Of a DNA stretch of 64,000 bases, positions 50,694-62,089 are shown piece by piece; positions within the stretch are counted from its first letter, which is position 1, and each line of letters opens with the position of its first letter. The notes under the pieces were generated by a model. The model made no database searches and was not told where the DNA came from. It worked only from the letters and a program-made list of their open reading frames with translations. Position numbers and translations under genes: made by a program. The stretch comes from Mycogone perniciosa (taxonomy: Eukaryota > Ascomycota > Sordariomycetes > Hypocreales > Hypocreaceae). Where the stretch lies: assembly GCA_025331125.1 (NCBI GenBank), contig JAOALB010000072.1, positions 62,001 to 126,000 on the forward strand. The letters run 5' to 3'.

Positions 50694-50978
50694 TTAGTAG
50701 CGAAGTGAAAGCGAGTTGGAAAGTAGTTGGGCGGAAATGTAAGAACCAGCAGCGTGCAGGAGACCAAGGACCATACCGACGCTCAATATCGATACCATAT
50801 ATATCCACCCTGCTAGCTTAAGATAATGGAAGAAGAAGCTTAGTTTAATGTTATTCCACAAATCAATAGAGGGTGTTAGTAATGCAAAGCAAATAAAACA
50901 GACACATAAAATAGAATGACATCTTGGCACCGACGCAGGATCTGCCACTCCGCCAATCAATGATAGTACACCCAACAA
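50694..50978 (-). other. Possible membrane-protein fragment
   Basis: A 94-codon minus-strand frame with two to three hydrophobic segments (SILCVCFICFALL; KLAGWIYMVSILSVGMVLGL) and a serine/leucine end (AQLLSNSLSLRY). The text resembles a transporter transmembrane stretch but I cannot assign a family, and no neighbouring exon was found. It may be a relic exon or chance. Confidence 0.25.
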
Positions 50979-52565
50979 GGATTATAAAGTGCAACGAAAT
51001 ACCTACATACATACTCTATGTACTATTCCCCTTTTTTAGTTAGCATATACATAGCCGTTAGGTAATGAGTGCAAGTTCCGATACGTCGTACAATGGCTTG
51101 ATCGACGCGAGATCACCTAGTGCAGTTCTTACAAGTACTCCACCTTGCCAATTAGCAGTTTGCCTCCTCTTAGAAGCCTATATGGACCCGTGGTTTTTAA
51201 AGCCAACGAGTCTCACGATGCACTTTAAAATCCTTGGGGATGCAACTCCCGAGTTTAGCTTCCGTTGCTGGGGTTAGCAAAATCAACCAATTTCCGTCGC
51301 TTGACCCTCAAGCACGGGGGGTCGCTATATTGTAAAAGTCCGCAACTTTGAAGCTATCTGAGTGTACTATAACACCAGCACAGCCGCCGTTCGCAGGGGT
51401 CCTGACGAAGCAGAGGCTTCTATGATAGTAATAGGACCTCAATTGCTCCACAATAGACTTGAAAAGGCTAATTAGATAGACCTCGCTAACGTATTAACGC
51501 AGGGATATTCTGGCCATCCATTAATACTGACTATAGGATAAGCTAGCTGCTCTTGGCAGATCCACTGATCCAACTCCAAAGGATATTCCCCATACTACGC
51601 AATAGGAAGGTAAAGACAGTTAAGTCGGACTGATATATATTTGGCCTTCAGATTAGAAAACTCGGTATAGCCTAAATTCACAGTTAAATCTAATACTTGA
51701 CCCTCTTGCAGGTTATAAATGCTTTTGTGAAGCTTGCTGTCGTGCATTGTGGCCTCGTAAACGATACTTCGACTAGATATGTACTATGCGTAACAGGGGG
51801 GCGGGAAGCCACAAGTTAGTGGACAGGGGATTTGTGGATCGCCACCGATCCTTGAAACCGAATCCGGGTTATGACGACCCAAACGGGAAATATGAGTTCC
51901 GTCGGACCAATTCGTTGCCGATCAGCTGGGATCCTCCATAGGTCTAATGGACTGTAGTTGGGCAGTCAAATAGTCATGTATCCTAGAACATGCCCCAGGC
52001 TAACCAAGGGTTTTATCACTGCTCGCTCATCCCGATGAGAGAACGAGCATTATAAACCAAAGACTAGCATTGTGAAACAGCTCATTACTCAAACTGAGAA
52101 AGGAAAAAAGCTGCGGAAAAATGAAGATATGCTGGAAAAATCCCAGTAATTGGCTGATAGGGAAGTAGGGAGTATGAGCGAAAGGTTTCTAATGCTTTAG
52201 CTCCTGTCTTTATCAGCGTCTACCCTATTCATTGTTATCTAACCTCAGCCTATTATTCTAATAGGCTAAACACAGAGATATAAGCAGTGTCCAGAAGGTG
52301 TCCAATAAAATCTAGTATTCTAGAGCAGATAGAATAAGGACCTAGGCTTTACTGTAATTAGGCAAGTTTGCGCCTAAGTTGATAAACCAGCATAGAAGAC
52401 TGGCTACCAGGCAGCCAAGAAACGGAAGCTGGATACATTAGCAAAGATTTATGCCTGGGCTCGCAAAAGACTATGTATCCAAATGGTCCACAGAACCACA
52501 TAGTACCAGTCACGCTATTATAACATCTCCTCATTGGACACGCCAACAGGGACAGCACCAGTGGT
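50979..52565. other. Intergenic, no gene recognised
   Basis: About 1.6 kb of normal composition with many stops in all frames. Nothing family-like found. Confidence 0.5.
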
Positions 52566-52757
52566 GCTGAACACAATTCAATCCAACTGGCCTTAATTCC
52601 AGCTTGAGGGGGTCCGCTCGAGCTTGCAAGCTGGGGGGTCTAGCTTGAATCGAAATTACCAGATTGAGGATATGGATCCACAGTTGGCTAAGTGACAATG
52701 ACTACCCTCAGATTGAATTGCTTGGCTCGAATTAACCTAGCTTAGATTGTGTTCAGC
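52566..52757. mobile_element. Foldback/MITE-like element
   Basis: Perfect 12-bp terminal inverted repeats (GCTGAACACAAT at 52566-52577; ATTGTGTTCAGC at 52746-52757) with weaker pairing continuing inward over about 40 bp (TTAATTCCAGCTTGAG versus its counterpart at about 52705-52740). The 192-bp interior contains a 12-bp palindrome AGCTTGCAAGCT (52621-52632) and no ORF. Target duplication is unclear. Size and structure fit a non-autonomous DNA element. Confidence 0.5.
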
Positions 52758-53216
52758 GTTAAGTGGGCCAGATCGTCGTGGTTTCTATGAGTACTAGTTA
52801 GTTAGTGACCCGCCAACGATGCGAGAACGGGCCGTCTTTGACTCATGATCTCCTCATGGGTGCCACCCAAGGGCGTGAGCCTTGTCATATCGGAGGGATG
52901 GAGTTAGCGACCCGAAGTTGCGCCATGACAGAGCTATCCACGGAACGTTTCTGTACCAGAGCTTTCGTCTCACCGGAATGTATGGGTATAATAAATAGTG
53001 ATAGTATTCTCATCCTTGGTATTAAATAACACTTTCCCATAAGGATGGAGGTGATTAACGGGTGGTGTAGAGGAGAGTGAAGAAGTCTAAGTAGATAGCA
53101 GACGACTATGTTAAGCAACGCAAGTTACTCCGTGCAACTCATGCCATTTCTGAACCCCTTACAAAAGCACTAAGCCTGCTTTTGTCGAGTGCACTACTCT
53201 GCCGACCGTCTTGACA

Positions 53217-53937
53217 ATGCCCCATACCCTCACTACAGGATCCCGAGTGAGTGTCATCTGCTTTTTTTCGCAATCCATATTGATACACTCCAGCTAAGTG
53301 ATTTTTAGGATCTCCCTGTCAATAACAAGTGTCACATCAGTCAAAGGATCGGTTCTGGCCGTTTCGGTGACATCTACCTGGGTACCAACATCAACTCCAG
53401 AGAAAATGCCCTCGAGTCCATAGCTCAAATATGAAGCCCATGTCTACCAGTTACTTGCCGGTCGTCGCCATTTCCATCATCTACTGGTTCAGAGTCAAAC
53501 GCGAATGCAATGCCATGGTACTTGACCCTGTCAACCCTAGCTTGGAAAAACTCTTCGACTAAATCGCAAGTCCTCCTAGAGACGGCCCCTGTCCTGGTTG
53601 ATGACCCGTTGAATACATCCACGCAAAGTCCCCCATTCATCGTGATATTAAGCTAGACGTCTTGCTCGTAGAAATTAGCAGGCGCGACAACCAGATCAAC
53701 ATCATTGTCTTTAGTCTAGCCAAAAAATTATATGGCCTGAGTCCTTGGCTCGCACAAGAGTCTTTGGGGCGGAGCAATATGCACCAGTTCCCATTCATTG
53801 TTGACACGGAGAAGGCAGCGAGTCTTGCCAACAGCACCACATCAGACTTCGTAAAGCCTTGTCACCCGCCACAATCCACAGGCCTCCCTGGTAGAGGAGG
53901 CGGGGGTGTGAAGGCAAAAAGACAATATTTCAAGTAA
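53217..53937 (+). pseudogene. Casein kinase I-like protein kinase relic
   Basis: The ATG at 53217 opens a short exon (MPHTLTTGSR, to 53246), then a GT-AG intron (53247-53308) and an exon beginning DLPVNNKCHISQRIGSGRFG then DIYLGTNINS. This is the glycine-rich loop of casein kinase I. The frame ends near 53431 before the catalytic Lys region. Further pieces survive in shifted frames: YEAHVYQLLAG, NRKSS near 53560, a YIHAKSFIHRD-type remnant near 53620, then NQINIIVFSLAKKL (53662-53720), where the expected DFG aspartate reads as Val and the Gly as Ser. With the Lys region, HRD and DFG positions damaged it cannot be an active kinase. CK1 genes are often amplified as pseudogenes in fungal accessory regions. 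Confidence 0.7.
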
Positions 53938-54383
53938 GTCAAGCATTGCATCGGGCAGGGCAAACCAGCGAAAGCTAGTAGCTACCTAATCAATACGGCG
54001 AACTCCCACAATGAGCTTGAACATGGCGCAAGTGAGTTGGATTTCTTTGATTACCGCTTTGAAGGAGGAAATCTGCCCCTGTAGCCCCTGAATCAATCCG
54101 CAAGTGAAACGTGACTTCTCTTTCGTGATTGTTCAACTAATGATCTATCCCGGGAGTCGGTGAATTAGACAATTCAGAGTTTTCTTTTTACTATCTTGGT
54201 ATATGAACGATATAATTCTTGTCAAATGGGAGGTATCAGATTGCGTTTTCTGTACCCTTGGCTCTATCAAACTCCGAGAAGTGTTTCTAGCAATTCCTTT
54301 GGTTTCCCTCACTCCTGTTCGTTTCCTTCATTCCCCCTGATTTTTCATTCCCCCTCCTGACCGGGTCCCTCCATGTATTTAAA
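53938..54383. other. Intergenic, no gene recognised
   Basis: Possible further CK1 erosion products at the left end; otherwise nothing. CT-rich stretch near 54290-54365. Confidence 0.4.
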
Positions 54384-55814
54384 CTAGGCCATCAATACAT
54401 CCTCAGTATTCTGAGATGCGTGAGCCCATGCGATGAGAGCCAAGAGGTGGGATACAATAGCCGCGCGGTGGTCCTCGAACTTGATGCTCAATCATTCCGT
54501 AGAGTCGATGTGTAAAAAACTGTCATCGTCATTGCCATCATCTGAGGTCAGGAGGGTCTCGTAGTTATCAAGAAATTGACGCTTTCTGACTACAGGTAGG
54601 CAGAGAGAGAGATAGGGATGACCGCTGACTTACTTGGTAGACGAAATTGTCTTGCGTGTATAGTCTTGTCGCAAAGCCAGCGCTTCTCCTACCATCTGGG
54701 CCAGGAGCTCGTCGGTGATGCAAGGCCTCCCATTTTCGATAGCTTGGAAAGAGCGCTTCCCTTCCAACATTGCCACTTGGACAGGTTTGCCAGACTTGTC
54801 GAGAAGCTGCACTCCGCCATCGTCAATTGCTTCAACAACCCTATCCCACAGGGATTCGTAATTGTAAGTAAGTCTCTCATCCCGGAAATGAACGAACGGC
54901 CCCTGCTGATCTTGGGGCTGGGCGCAATTGAGCACACAACGGATGAAGCAGCTCGCTAGGCGCACGATCGCGTCTTCAAGAATGGGTGCGGATAGTGTCT
55001 CCGTGTAGCCCATGCTGTGTGCAGAGGTGTCTGAGGTGGCTGTTAGAGGCCGAGATGGTGAGTTGCCGATTACCACAGTGTCTGATGGGACGGTATTTGG
55101 ATGAACTACTTGTATTCGTTGCCGTCTTGGTCTCTCGGGCGTTGACTGAGCGTTAGGAGGAGAGGAGAGCTTGCCGTTGCTGTAAAATTCTTTTTCTGCC
55201 CGCGAGAAGGGAGCCGAAGCTGCCCAGACGTAGCCAATGCTATCTGGCTGATACCGTTGAACAATTTGTGGCTACAACAGGTCGGCCAAGCCAGCAACAC
55301 TCTCAGGACCATCAATCAGACTCTTAATGTAGGGATGCCTCTCCCTTGGACCACCTGGGAAGAAGCTATTGAGGAGAGCGAGTTGTTGTGTAGGCTCTGC
55401 GCAAAGGACTCGGCTTGCATATAAATGTGCAACGTCCCAGTTATTGACACCACTCTGCCATTTCTGGGCTTGACAAAGAGCATCAAAATTGGCTTTGCCC
55501 ATTGCCACCCTCATAAAGTCAGACACACGTCTGACGGTGTCATAGTAGTGAGGCATTATGGCGGAAGGGGACAGATGACTCGAAAAAAAGTTGAGAATTT
55601 CAGATAGTCGTTGGTCTCTCTGCGTGTCTTCTATTTCCTGGAATTGCTGGAATATATAAGAATTCCTCAAGAAGCATAAGGGACGTCGTGGGCTTACTAT
55701 TTTTGTTAAGCGAAGTGGCACCTTGACCCCGTGTTGCCATTTCCAGTCATAGCCGCCCAACAATTGGTTCTCACAATCGCCATGAGTGAAAGCCTTGAGA
55801 TATGGTGTGAGCAT
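54384..55814 (-). pseudogene. Fungal conserved hypothetical protein with two internal stops
   Basis: One continuous minus-strand frame. From the Met at 55814 (MLTPYLKAFTHGDCENQLLG), a 51-bp in-phase intron (55697-55647) is likely. The frame continues FQEIEDTQRDQRLSEILNF ... PESVAGLADLL to a TAG at 55274-55272, then resumes in the same frame (PQIVQRYQPDSIGYVWAAS), runs through VVIGNSP and the conserved block FVHFRDERLTYNYE ... VAMLEGKRSFQAIENGRP. A 48-bp intron (54633-54586) leads to KRQFLDNYETLLTSDDGNDD, a TGA at 54494-54492, and then LSIKFEDHRAAIVSHLLAL to the end at 54384. The block around EAIDDG/LEGKRSFQ belongs to a widespread fungal family of unknown function. Both stops fit single transitions (CAG-to-TAG, TGG-to-TGA). 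Whether a truncated product is made is unknown. Confidence 0.75.
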
Positions 55815-57052
55815 TCACAAATATCGTTGGCCATGTCCATACTGTTGCCAGTGGATCCAGGGCGCTGACGTGGTCAAAGAAGGCTGTCTGCGACCACTAT
55901 GGCCGCAGAAACGAGACGCATTCTTGCCTACGTAGTGGCCCATGTAGTGGTAAGGCGCTTTCAATATATATTATAATGGAATTAAATTCTTTTTACTTTA
56001 TTAAGATTTATTTATTTAAAACCCTTACTATAATAACTAGAAATAAAAAGAAATAAAAACCTTTTATAACCTTTAATTATTTTATATTTAAGAAATGATA
56101 CTTGCTTATGATGTTATTATTTATTTCCTAGTATTTTTAACATAAAAATTAAATTATGAGGTAAAATAAAGGAAATTGCAATATAGAATATAAAGAGGAG
56201 CTAAAGATATAGATTAAAGGAATGCAACGCGTTCCAGATACACTATAAAATAGCTAGCGAGGAAACTATTAAAGATAAAAGGAGAGGTTCCTTAAATAAT
56301 AACCGGAGAGATGAATAGACATTGAATTTAGGTGCCATTTGATCCCTATAGAGTGAGATGACTGCTGATTACACGATACCGCTATACGCGACAATATCAC
56401 TGTCATTAACTGGCGATCTAAATTAGGGGGGGGATTTAGGGGAGAAAGAGGGAGAGAGAGTGCGGCGGTGGCGGCGGCGGCTGACTAAGGTAATTGCCGT
56501 CAATGCTATCAATTTCAATTCATCAATTCAATTGGAGGTCGCCGTTGATCAATCAATAATGGGTCTACCGTGGAATGGCGTCAATTGAATCAATGGGGGT
56601 AGTCAAGTTGAATTGATTGAATTGTTGACCACACTGGCATGGAGAAAGACCTGCGACATTTGAAGACCTGTCCGAAATCCTGCTGACCCTTTGTCGACGC
56701 TACCAGAAAGGGCATTTCTGCAATGGCGGACAAATATTTTTCGACCTTCATATGGGATAAGACAATTGACCGAGTCGTCATGTTTGTCCCACGAAAATCG
56801 CCAGACCAGGAACCGACCGAGGAGGAGTGGAAGACTTAACGCCACACCAAAGCGTGACATGAATAGAAAGGCAAAGGCTACAGAGAAGAGGCACAATTAG
56901 GAGTGGGATGAGGACTAATATACTTGTATAAATGGGTATATTCAAAACAATGCTCGTTTGTGTGTTTGAACTTTTGTTATTCCCGAAGTATGTTCTTGTT
57001 GAAGCCGAACCCGAGATCTTAGATAGGTTCAATCATCCTTAGCTCCCTAGTG
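55815..57052. other. Intergenic with a small AT-rich (RIP-like) patch
   Basis: 55960-56290 is AT-rich like the left block and may be a retroelement scrap. 56455-56490 holds a GGCGGC microsatellite, and 56495-56640 is dense in TCAATT/AATTGA words with partial inverted symmetry. No gene recognised. Confidence 0.45.
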
Positions 57053-60000
57053 CTAGTGCCTTGAGTCTTCTTCTGACGAACTATCATCTCTCTTGTCTTC
57101 TTCGGCTCTGTTATTTCTGACCCTAGCCCCAAGCTCGAGAAGCAATTGGACTATAACCTCGCTTTTCCTTTTTCTGCAAGCCTCAGCGGTGTTAAGCTAT
57201 CGTTGTCCACAGCTTCGATTAATACATGGCTCCGATTTATACAACGGTCCCTGGTTCCAAGCTCTCGTTGTCCACACTTTCGGTTTCTGCAAATCTCTCT
57301 GATGTCAAGCTCTCGTTGTCCACACTTTCGGTTTCTGTAAGGCTCCCCGGTGTCAATCCCTCGTTGTCCACAGCTTCAATTTCTGCAAGCCCCAGTTGTG
57401 CCAAGCCATCCTTGTCCACAGCCTTGATATCTGCTCCATGTTTCACCAGAAGCTTTATATTGTCTTTTGCCTTTTCCGTCACTGCGTTGTTCAGTGGTGT
57501 CCTTCCACTGTTGTCAGTTGCGTTGATGTCGGCACCAAACTTGATAAGCTTTGATATTACGTAGCCATTCCGCCCATGGTTCAGAGCCGCCAGGTGTAGT
57601 ACAGTTGCCCCATCATTGTCAGTTGTCCGTGTATTCGCACCTGATTTTAGAAGCGACATGACGCAGTCTTTCCGACTATTAAAACCATTCGCTCTCCAAA
57701 ACGAAGACTGCGACTGTGCGGCGACAAGCAATGGCGTGCGACCCTCTTTGTCTCTGGCTTCGGCATTTGCCCCCAGTTTGAGGAGTAGCTTCGCACTTTC
57801 TGCCGCAACGTGGTGAATTGCGTAATGTAACGGTGTCTGGCCATTGTTGTCTGTTTCCTCAATTTGACACCCCAACTTGAGAAGCAGTGGTATGACATTT
57901 GGTCCGTCCCACCCCGCGGCTAAATGAAGTGCTGTTTCACCAGCCTCTGTCCGAGCATTTATATCTGCTCCCTTCTCTACGAGGAGATCGATGATGCTTT
58001 CATTTCCAATTTTTGCGGCCTCGTGCAGGAGTGGATATCCGTTTTTGGGTATGGTGTAGATGTTCGCTCCTTCTCCGATGAGGAACCTTGCCGTCCTTTC
58101 CCTTCCAAATTGTACGGCATATCGCAGTGGTGTCTTTCCCCACATATCCGAAGCCTCGATGTCCGCGCCCAATTCGAAGAGTGCCTTTGCCGTGTCTGTA
58201 TGGCCCTTTAGGCATGCGAGGTGAAGCGGTGTCATTTCCCACTCGTTGCGAGCCTCTTTCTCAGCATGAAAGTTCTCAATCAATAGTCGCACCACAGATG
58301 TGTGTCCACCTTCTGCAGCGAGGTGAAGTGGCGTATCATTATCCTTAGTTCGAGCCTCTTTATCAACGTCCCCTTCCTCAATCAGGAATCGCACACCACT
58401 CTCATGGCCATGCCTCGCGGCCGAATGAAGTGGCGAGTTACCATGGCGATCCTTAGCATTTTTATCTCCCTTGGCTGCCTTGACTGCCTTCATTGCTGCC
58501 GTGTGTCCTTTCATTGCTGCCAAATGCATGGCAGTTCTTCCAAAGAGATCCCGCAGACTTCGACAGCCGTGGCTAACCAAGAGTTCGGCTACTTCGCCAT
58601 GTCCATTGTATGCTGCCCAGTGAAGTGCTGTGCTCCCGGATGCATCAGCACTATCAATTGCTGCGCCTGCTTCAAGCAGAATTTGTACTATATCTAAATG
58701 GCCTTGCATTGCTGCACAATGAATCGGGGCCGTGCCATCGCGACCCTGTAAATCAATTCCTGCGCCTGCGCCAAGGAGAGCCTGTGTGAGGCCAAGTTTC
58801 CCGTTCCTGCAGGTGTAATGTAAAGGGGTCCATCCGCGAATATCTCGAGCATTGGGATCAGCACCTTTCCCAATGAGCTCGTTTGCAGTGCCGATAGAGG
58901 ACCAACCTGCCGATTTCCCGACTATAACATAGTGAAGGGGTGTTGGATCAAAAATATCCATTTCCTTTACATTCCTCGCATTGTAACTCTGGTAAAGCAC
59001 CCCATTGCTTGCGTTCTGAAGAGTATCAGTTATTTTCAACATCTCTAAATGCGATGGCTCAATCTCATCCAGGATTACACTGTCGCCCAAGTGTAATCGA
59101 GATAGTGTTTTAGTTAGAGTAGAAAAGAGCGGAGGGTGCTTTTCCATCTTCTTACTCCAATACTTCTCCAGAGACTTCAGGGTCTCAACATCAAAGTCGT
59201 TCTTTTGGTCGTTTCTCAACTCGAGTGTCTCTTTGACCATGATCAGAAACTCGGCCAATACGGCAAAGGTCTTGGTGTAGGCGTCGCCGTCTGCTGGAAA
59301 ACCGCCTTGATGTTGAAAAAGCCACATGTAGACGTCACCTGCTTCCTTCCAACGTTGAGAAGCCTCAAACCTCATTGTGTTATCCCTTGCTAATTGAACG
59401 ATGACATCAAGCCGTGGAAGCTTCTCCTTAATGTATAGAGGCGGGAGAATGTTAAGATAGGCGTCATGTAGACCGCATAGTCCGGTGCCCTGGATGGCTT
59501 GAGCCAGCCTCGACAGTTTATCGTTATGCAGAGTAAAACGCTTCCAAGAATCGTCATTTTCAGCCACGCGTGTTTGTATTTCCGTTTTGCCATCAACAGG
59601 ATCTTTCATCCAGCTCGCGGCAGCCCACATGAAAGCTGAAAACATGTCATTGGCGTAGAGGACACCCAAGGCGTCGTGGGATTCGACGGCCAGTAGACCC
59701 TTTCCTGCTGCTAGGAGCGATGTGAATCTCCATACTTTTGGCTGGGAAGCGTGGAAATAATTCGAGGCTTGAATCTCATTACCATCCATTTGGCCTGGGT
59801 CAAGGCCAACGACTTTTTCTCGTTCAATTTTCCACGAATTGGATACATTCACAGTATCATTTTGGCCTTGAATCCCTGAGGCGTTGGGCTGGCTGACCTC
59901 GAGAACAGGTTTGCCAACCTCCAAAATCGTAGGCCCATCAACCGGCATCCACCACTGGAGATGTTGAACAAGGGCAATTGTGCGCGGGCCGAGTACCCTA

Positions 60001-62089
60001 AATCCCGGTTTCTGTCGTCCTCCTTTTGCGCGCAGCCAATCGTCACCAAAGGACTTGCGACCAGGTTGGCTCTGTGATTGCTCTTTTTGCTCGTCTCTGG
60101 CATAAAACAACCTCATCGATAGTGCGGCATCGATCTCTTCTGCATTTGCTTTCCATATGCCGCTGTGTTGTTTTTTCAGGTGAAATGCAAGTTTATGCTT
60201 CTCAGCGGCAGATTCCTCAGATTGAACCCTGCAATGCCAGATATATTGCTTCTTAGAAGAGTTCTGGAACAAAGTATTCATTACTTCTTCAATGGCTTTC
60301 GTCAGAGTGACAGCTTCTTCCGATGCCGGCCCATGCCATTTTTCAAGGCCTGCCAGCTCTTGTCGTATCGTGGAAAGTCCTTAGGCTTCAGATATATTTC
60401 GAATTCCCAGCTTTCGAGTTCCTGGAGATCCTTCCGTTCCAGTGGTCTCATCACATTCGAGGTCTTGTTCCGTGTGACTCTCCCGAACGTCCTGGCTGCC
60501 CTCTGTTTTCTCTTCTCCCTCATCTTTACTCTTCGACGGAGGATTGAACCAACGTGCCCTATCAATATCTCTCAAAGTGTCCACAAACCATTCAAGTTCA
60601 AATCGCGGAGGGAGTTTCTCGTCGTTTAAAGGCTTGGCTAGCCCACGACGAATAAAGGCCCGGATAGCAGTCATAGCAAGAACTCCGCCCAGGAAAGCAA
60701 TTGAGGCAGACCAATGCATTGCCCGCACACCGATAAACTGGGCGAAGAAGCCTAGAAGACCAGTTGTGGTTCCGATAATAGTCTTCGTCTCTAAAATGGG
60801 CCTCCTATCTCCAGTGGTAGCTTTCTTCGCTTGGCTTCCCCCATTCTTGCTCGGCTCGTGGGATGCCGTCTCGTCAGTGACCGTTGAGCCCTTATCATGA
60901 TCTGACTGCGACTGCTCATCTTCAGAAACTCGGCTCGATGTCGAGATTATTGATTGGTCGTCCGAGGAGTATAGCGCATATGATTTGAACTCCTGTTCGC
61001 TCACGGTCGTCTTCTGTTGTAACCACACCAATCGTGCCATTCTGTTCTTTCCGGGGCGATAAAATTTCTCTTTCGTGCTGCTTTCAACAACATGAGAGCA
61101 GAGGAGCATTCCGAGATTCAGGATAAGGGTACCGCCTGCTGCACAGTGGAATGCATAGCCCTCAACAGAGTGATCGTCTTTTTGGAAGCTGAGAGTTGGA
61201 TAATACGTGACAAAGCCACAGTACACCAAAATGCCGAGTTGCAACAAAATACCAAAGGAGGCGGCCAGGTATAATTCGGTTCTCCCCTTGTTTTTATAGC
61301 GGTTATGTGAAATATTTGGCGCAGCATCGCGCATATTTCTGATGAGAATGATATCCGATGAACCTGGTTTCCTTCCATCTTCGGCATTTGAATCCTTGTT
61401 AGATATACCTCTGTTTAGCGATAGGCAGCGTTTAACGAGCTGCCAAGAATTCATCTCGGTTTCTGGAAATGTCAGCAATGAGTGTCATACCAAGATACAG
61501 CAGAGATCTCACATACCCTCCATCAGAAAGCCATCATTCTTTGCCTCTTCAAGATCCATTATTCGGAATTTGTTTTTTGGTTCCTTGTTTTTTTGTCTCT
61601 GCATGCCTTCGGGAAACACACATATAAACTCACACACGGCAGCCGACCCTAGGCAACGAACCACGTCCCGGCCGTTCCAAAGCTCGCAAACTTCCTTTGA
61701 CGTGGACGACATGAGTTCTATTTCTGCTGTAGCGATGTTTTCCGTTGCCCTACCAATGAGAGCCTTGAGCCATGATGGGCCACCGACTCTAATCGCACTG
61801 ACAATGATTGTAAGAATGCCCAGGGGAGCCATGGCAAGGATAATGCAATCAGCCAAGCCCATGGCCTGGGTCATGAACTGCATTGTAACGCGCTCTCCAA
61901 AAAGGGCCAGTATTCTGTGGGTTATTTAGTACGTTTATTAGGGATAAGTCGAGGAGGGAACTCGGGGAGGACGCCATACGGGCCAAGGTCCGTGAATAGG
62001 TTATTAGAGAAGTCATCTCCAGTATCAGCAGCGACGTATCCCGCGAAAAGAAATAGGAGAAAGATTCCCCAGTTCAGGACTAACGGCAT
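57053..62089 (-). pseudogene. Large membrane-anchored ankyrin-repeat protein, one internal stop and a broken C-terminus
   Basis: Minus-strand exons 62089-61980, 61914-61517 and from 61462 onward, with introns of 65 and 54 bp, form one frame of about 1,570 codons. The N-terminus MPLVLNWGIFLLFLFAGYVA is a signal peptide or anchor. Further hydrophobic segments include ADCIILAMAPLGILTIIVSAI, LYLAASFGILLQLGILVY and an exon-3 pair near 60650-60800. A TAA at 60383-60381 interrupts the frame, which resumes at once (GLSTIRQELAGLEKW HGPASEEA) and stays open for over 1,000 codons. About 15 ankyrin repeats (TPLHLAAEGGHTSVVRLLI type) fill 59000-57440. The current stop is at 57237, but ankyrin-like text in another frame (IVQLLLELGARVRNN ... 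SSSEEDSRH) continues to 57053. This layout is a recurrent fungal family, presumed to mediate protein interactions at a membrane. Function is otherwise unknown. Confidence 0.82.
57200..57456 (-). repeat. 48-bp coding minisatellite at the ankyrin C-terminus
   Basis: The word TCGTTGTCCAC (plus strand) recurs at 57265, 57313, 57361 and 57409 (variant) at exact 48-bp spacing, and at 57200 after a 65-bp step. Each unit encodes 16 residues of the type ESVDNESLTSERFAET, the first half of an ankyrin repeat. The 17-bp excess in the last step breaks the frame before the ancestral end. Confidence 0.8.
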
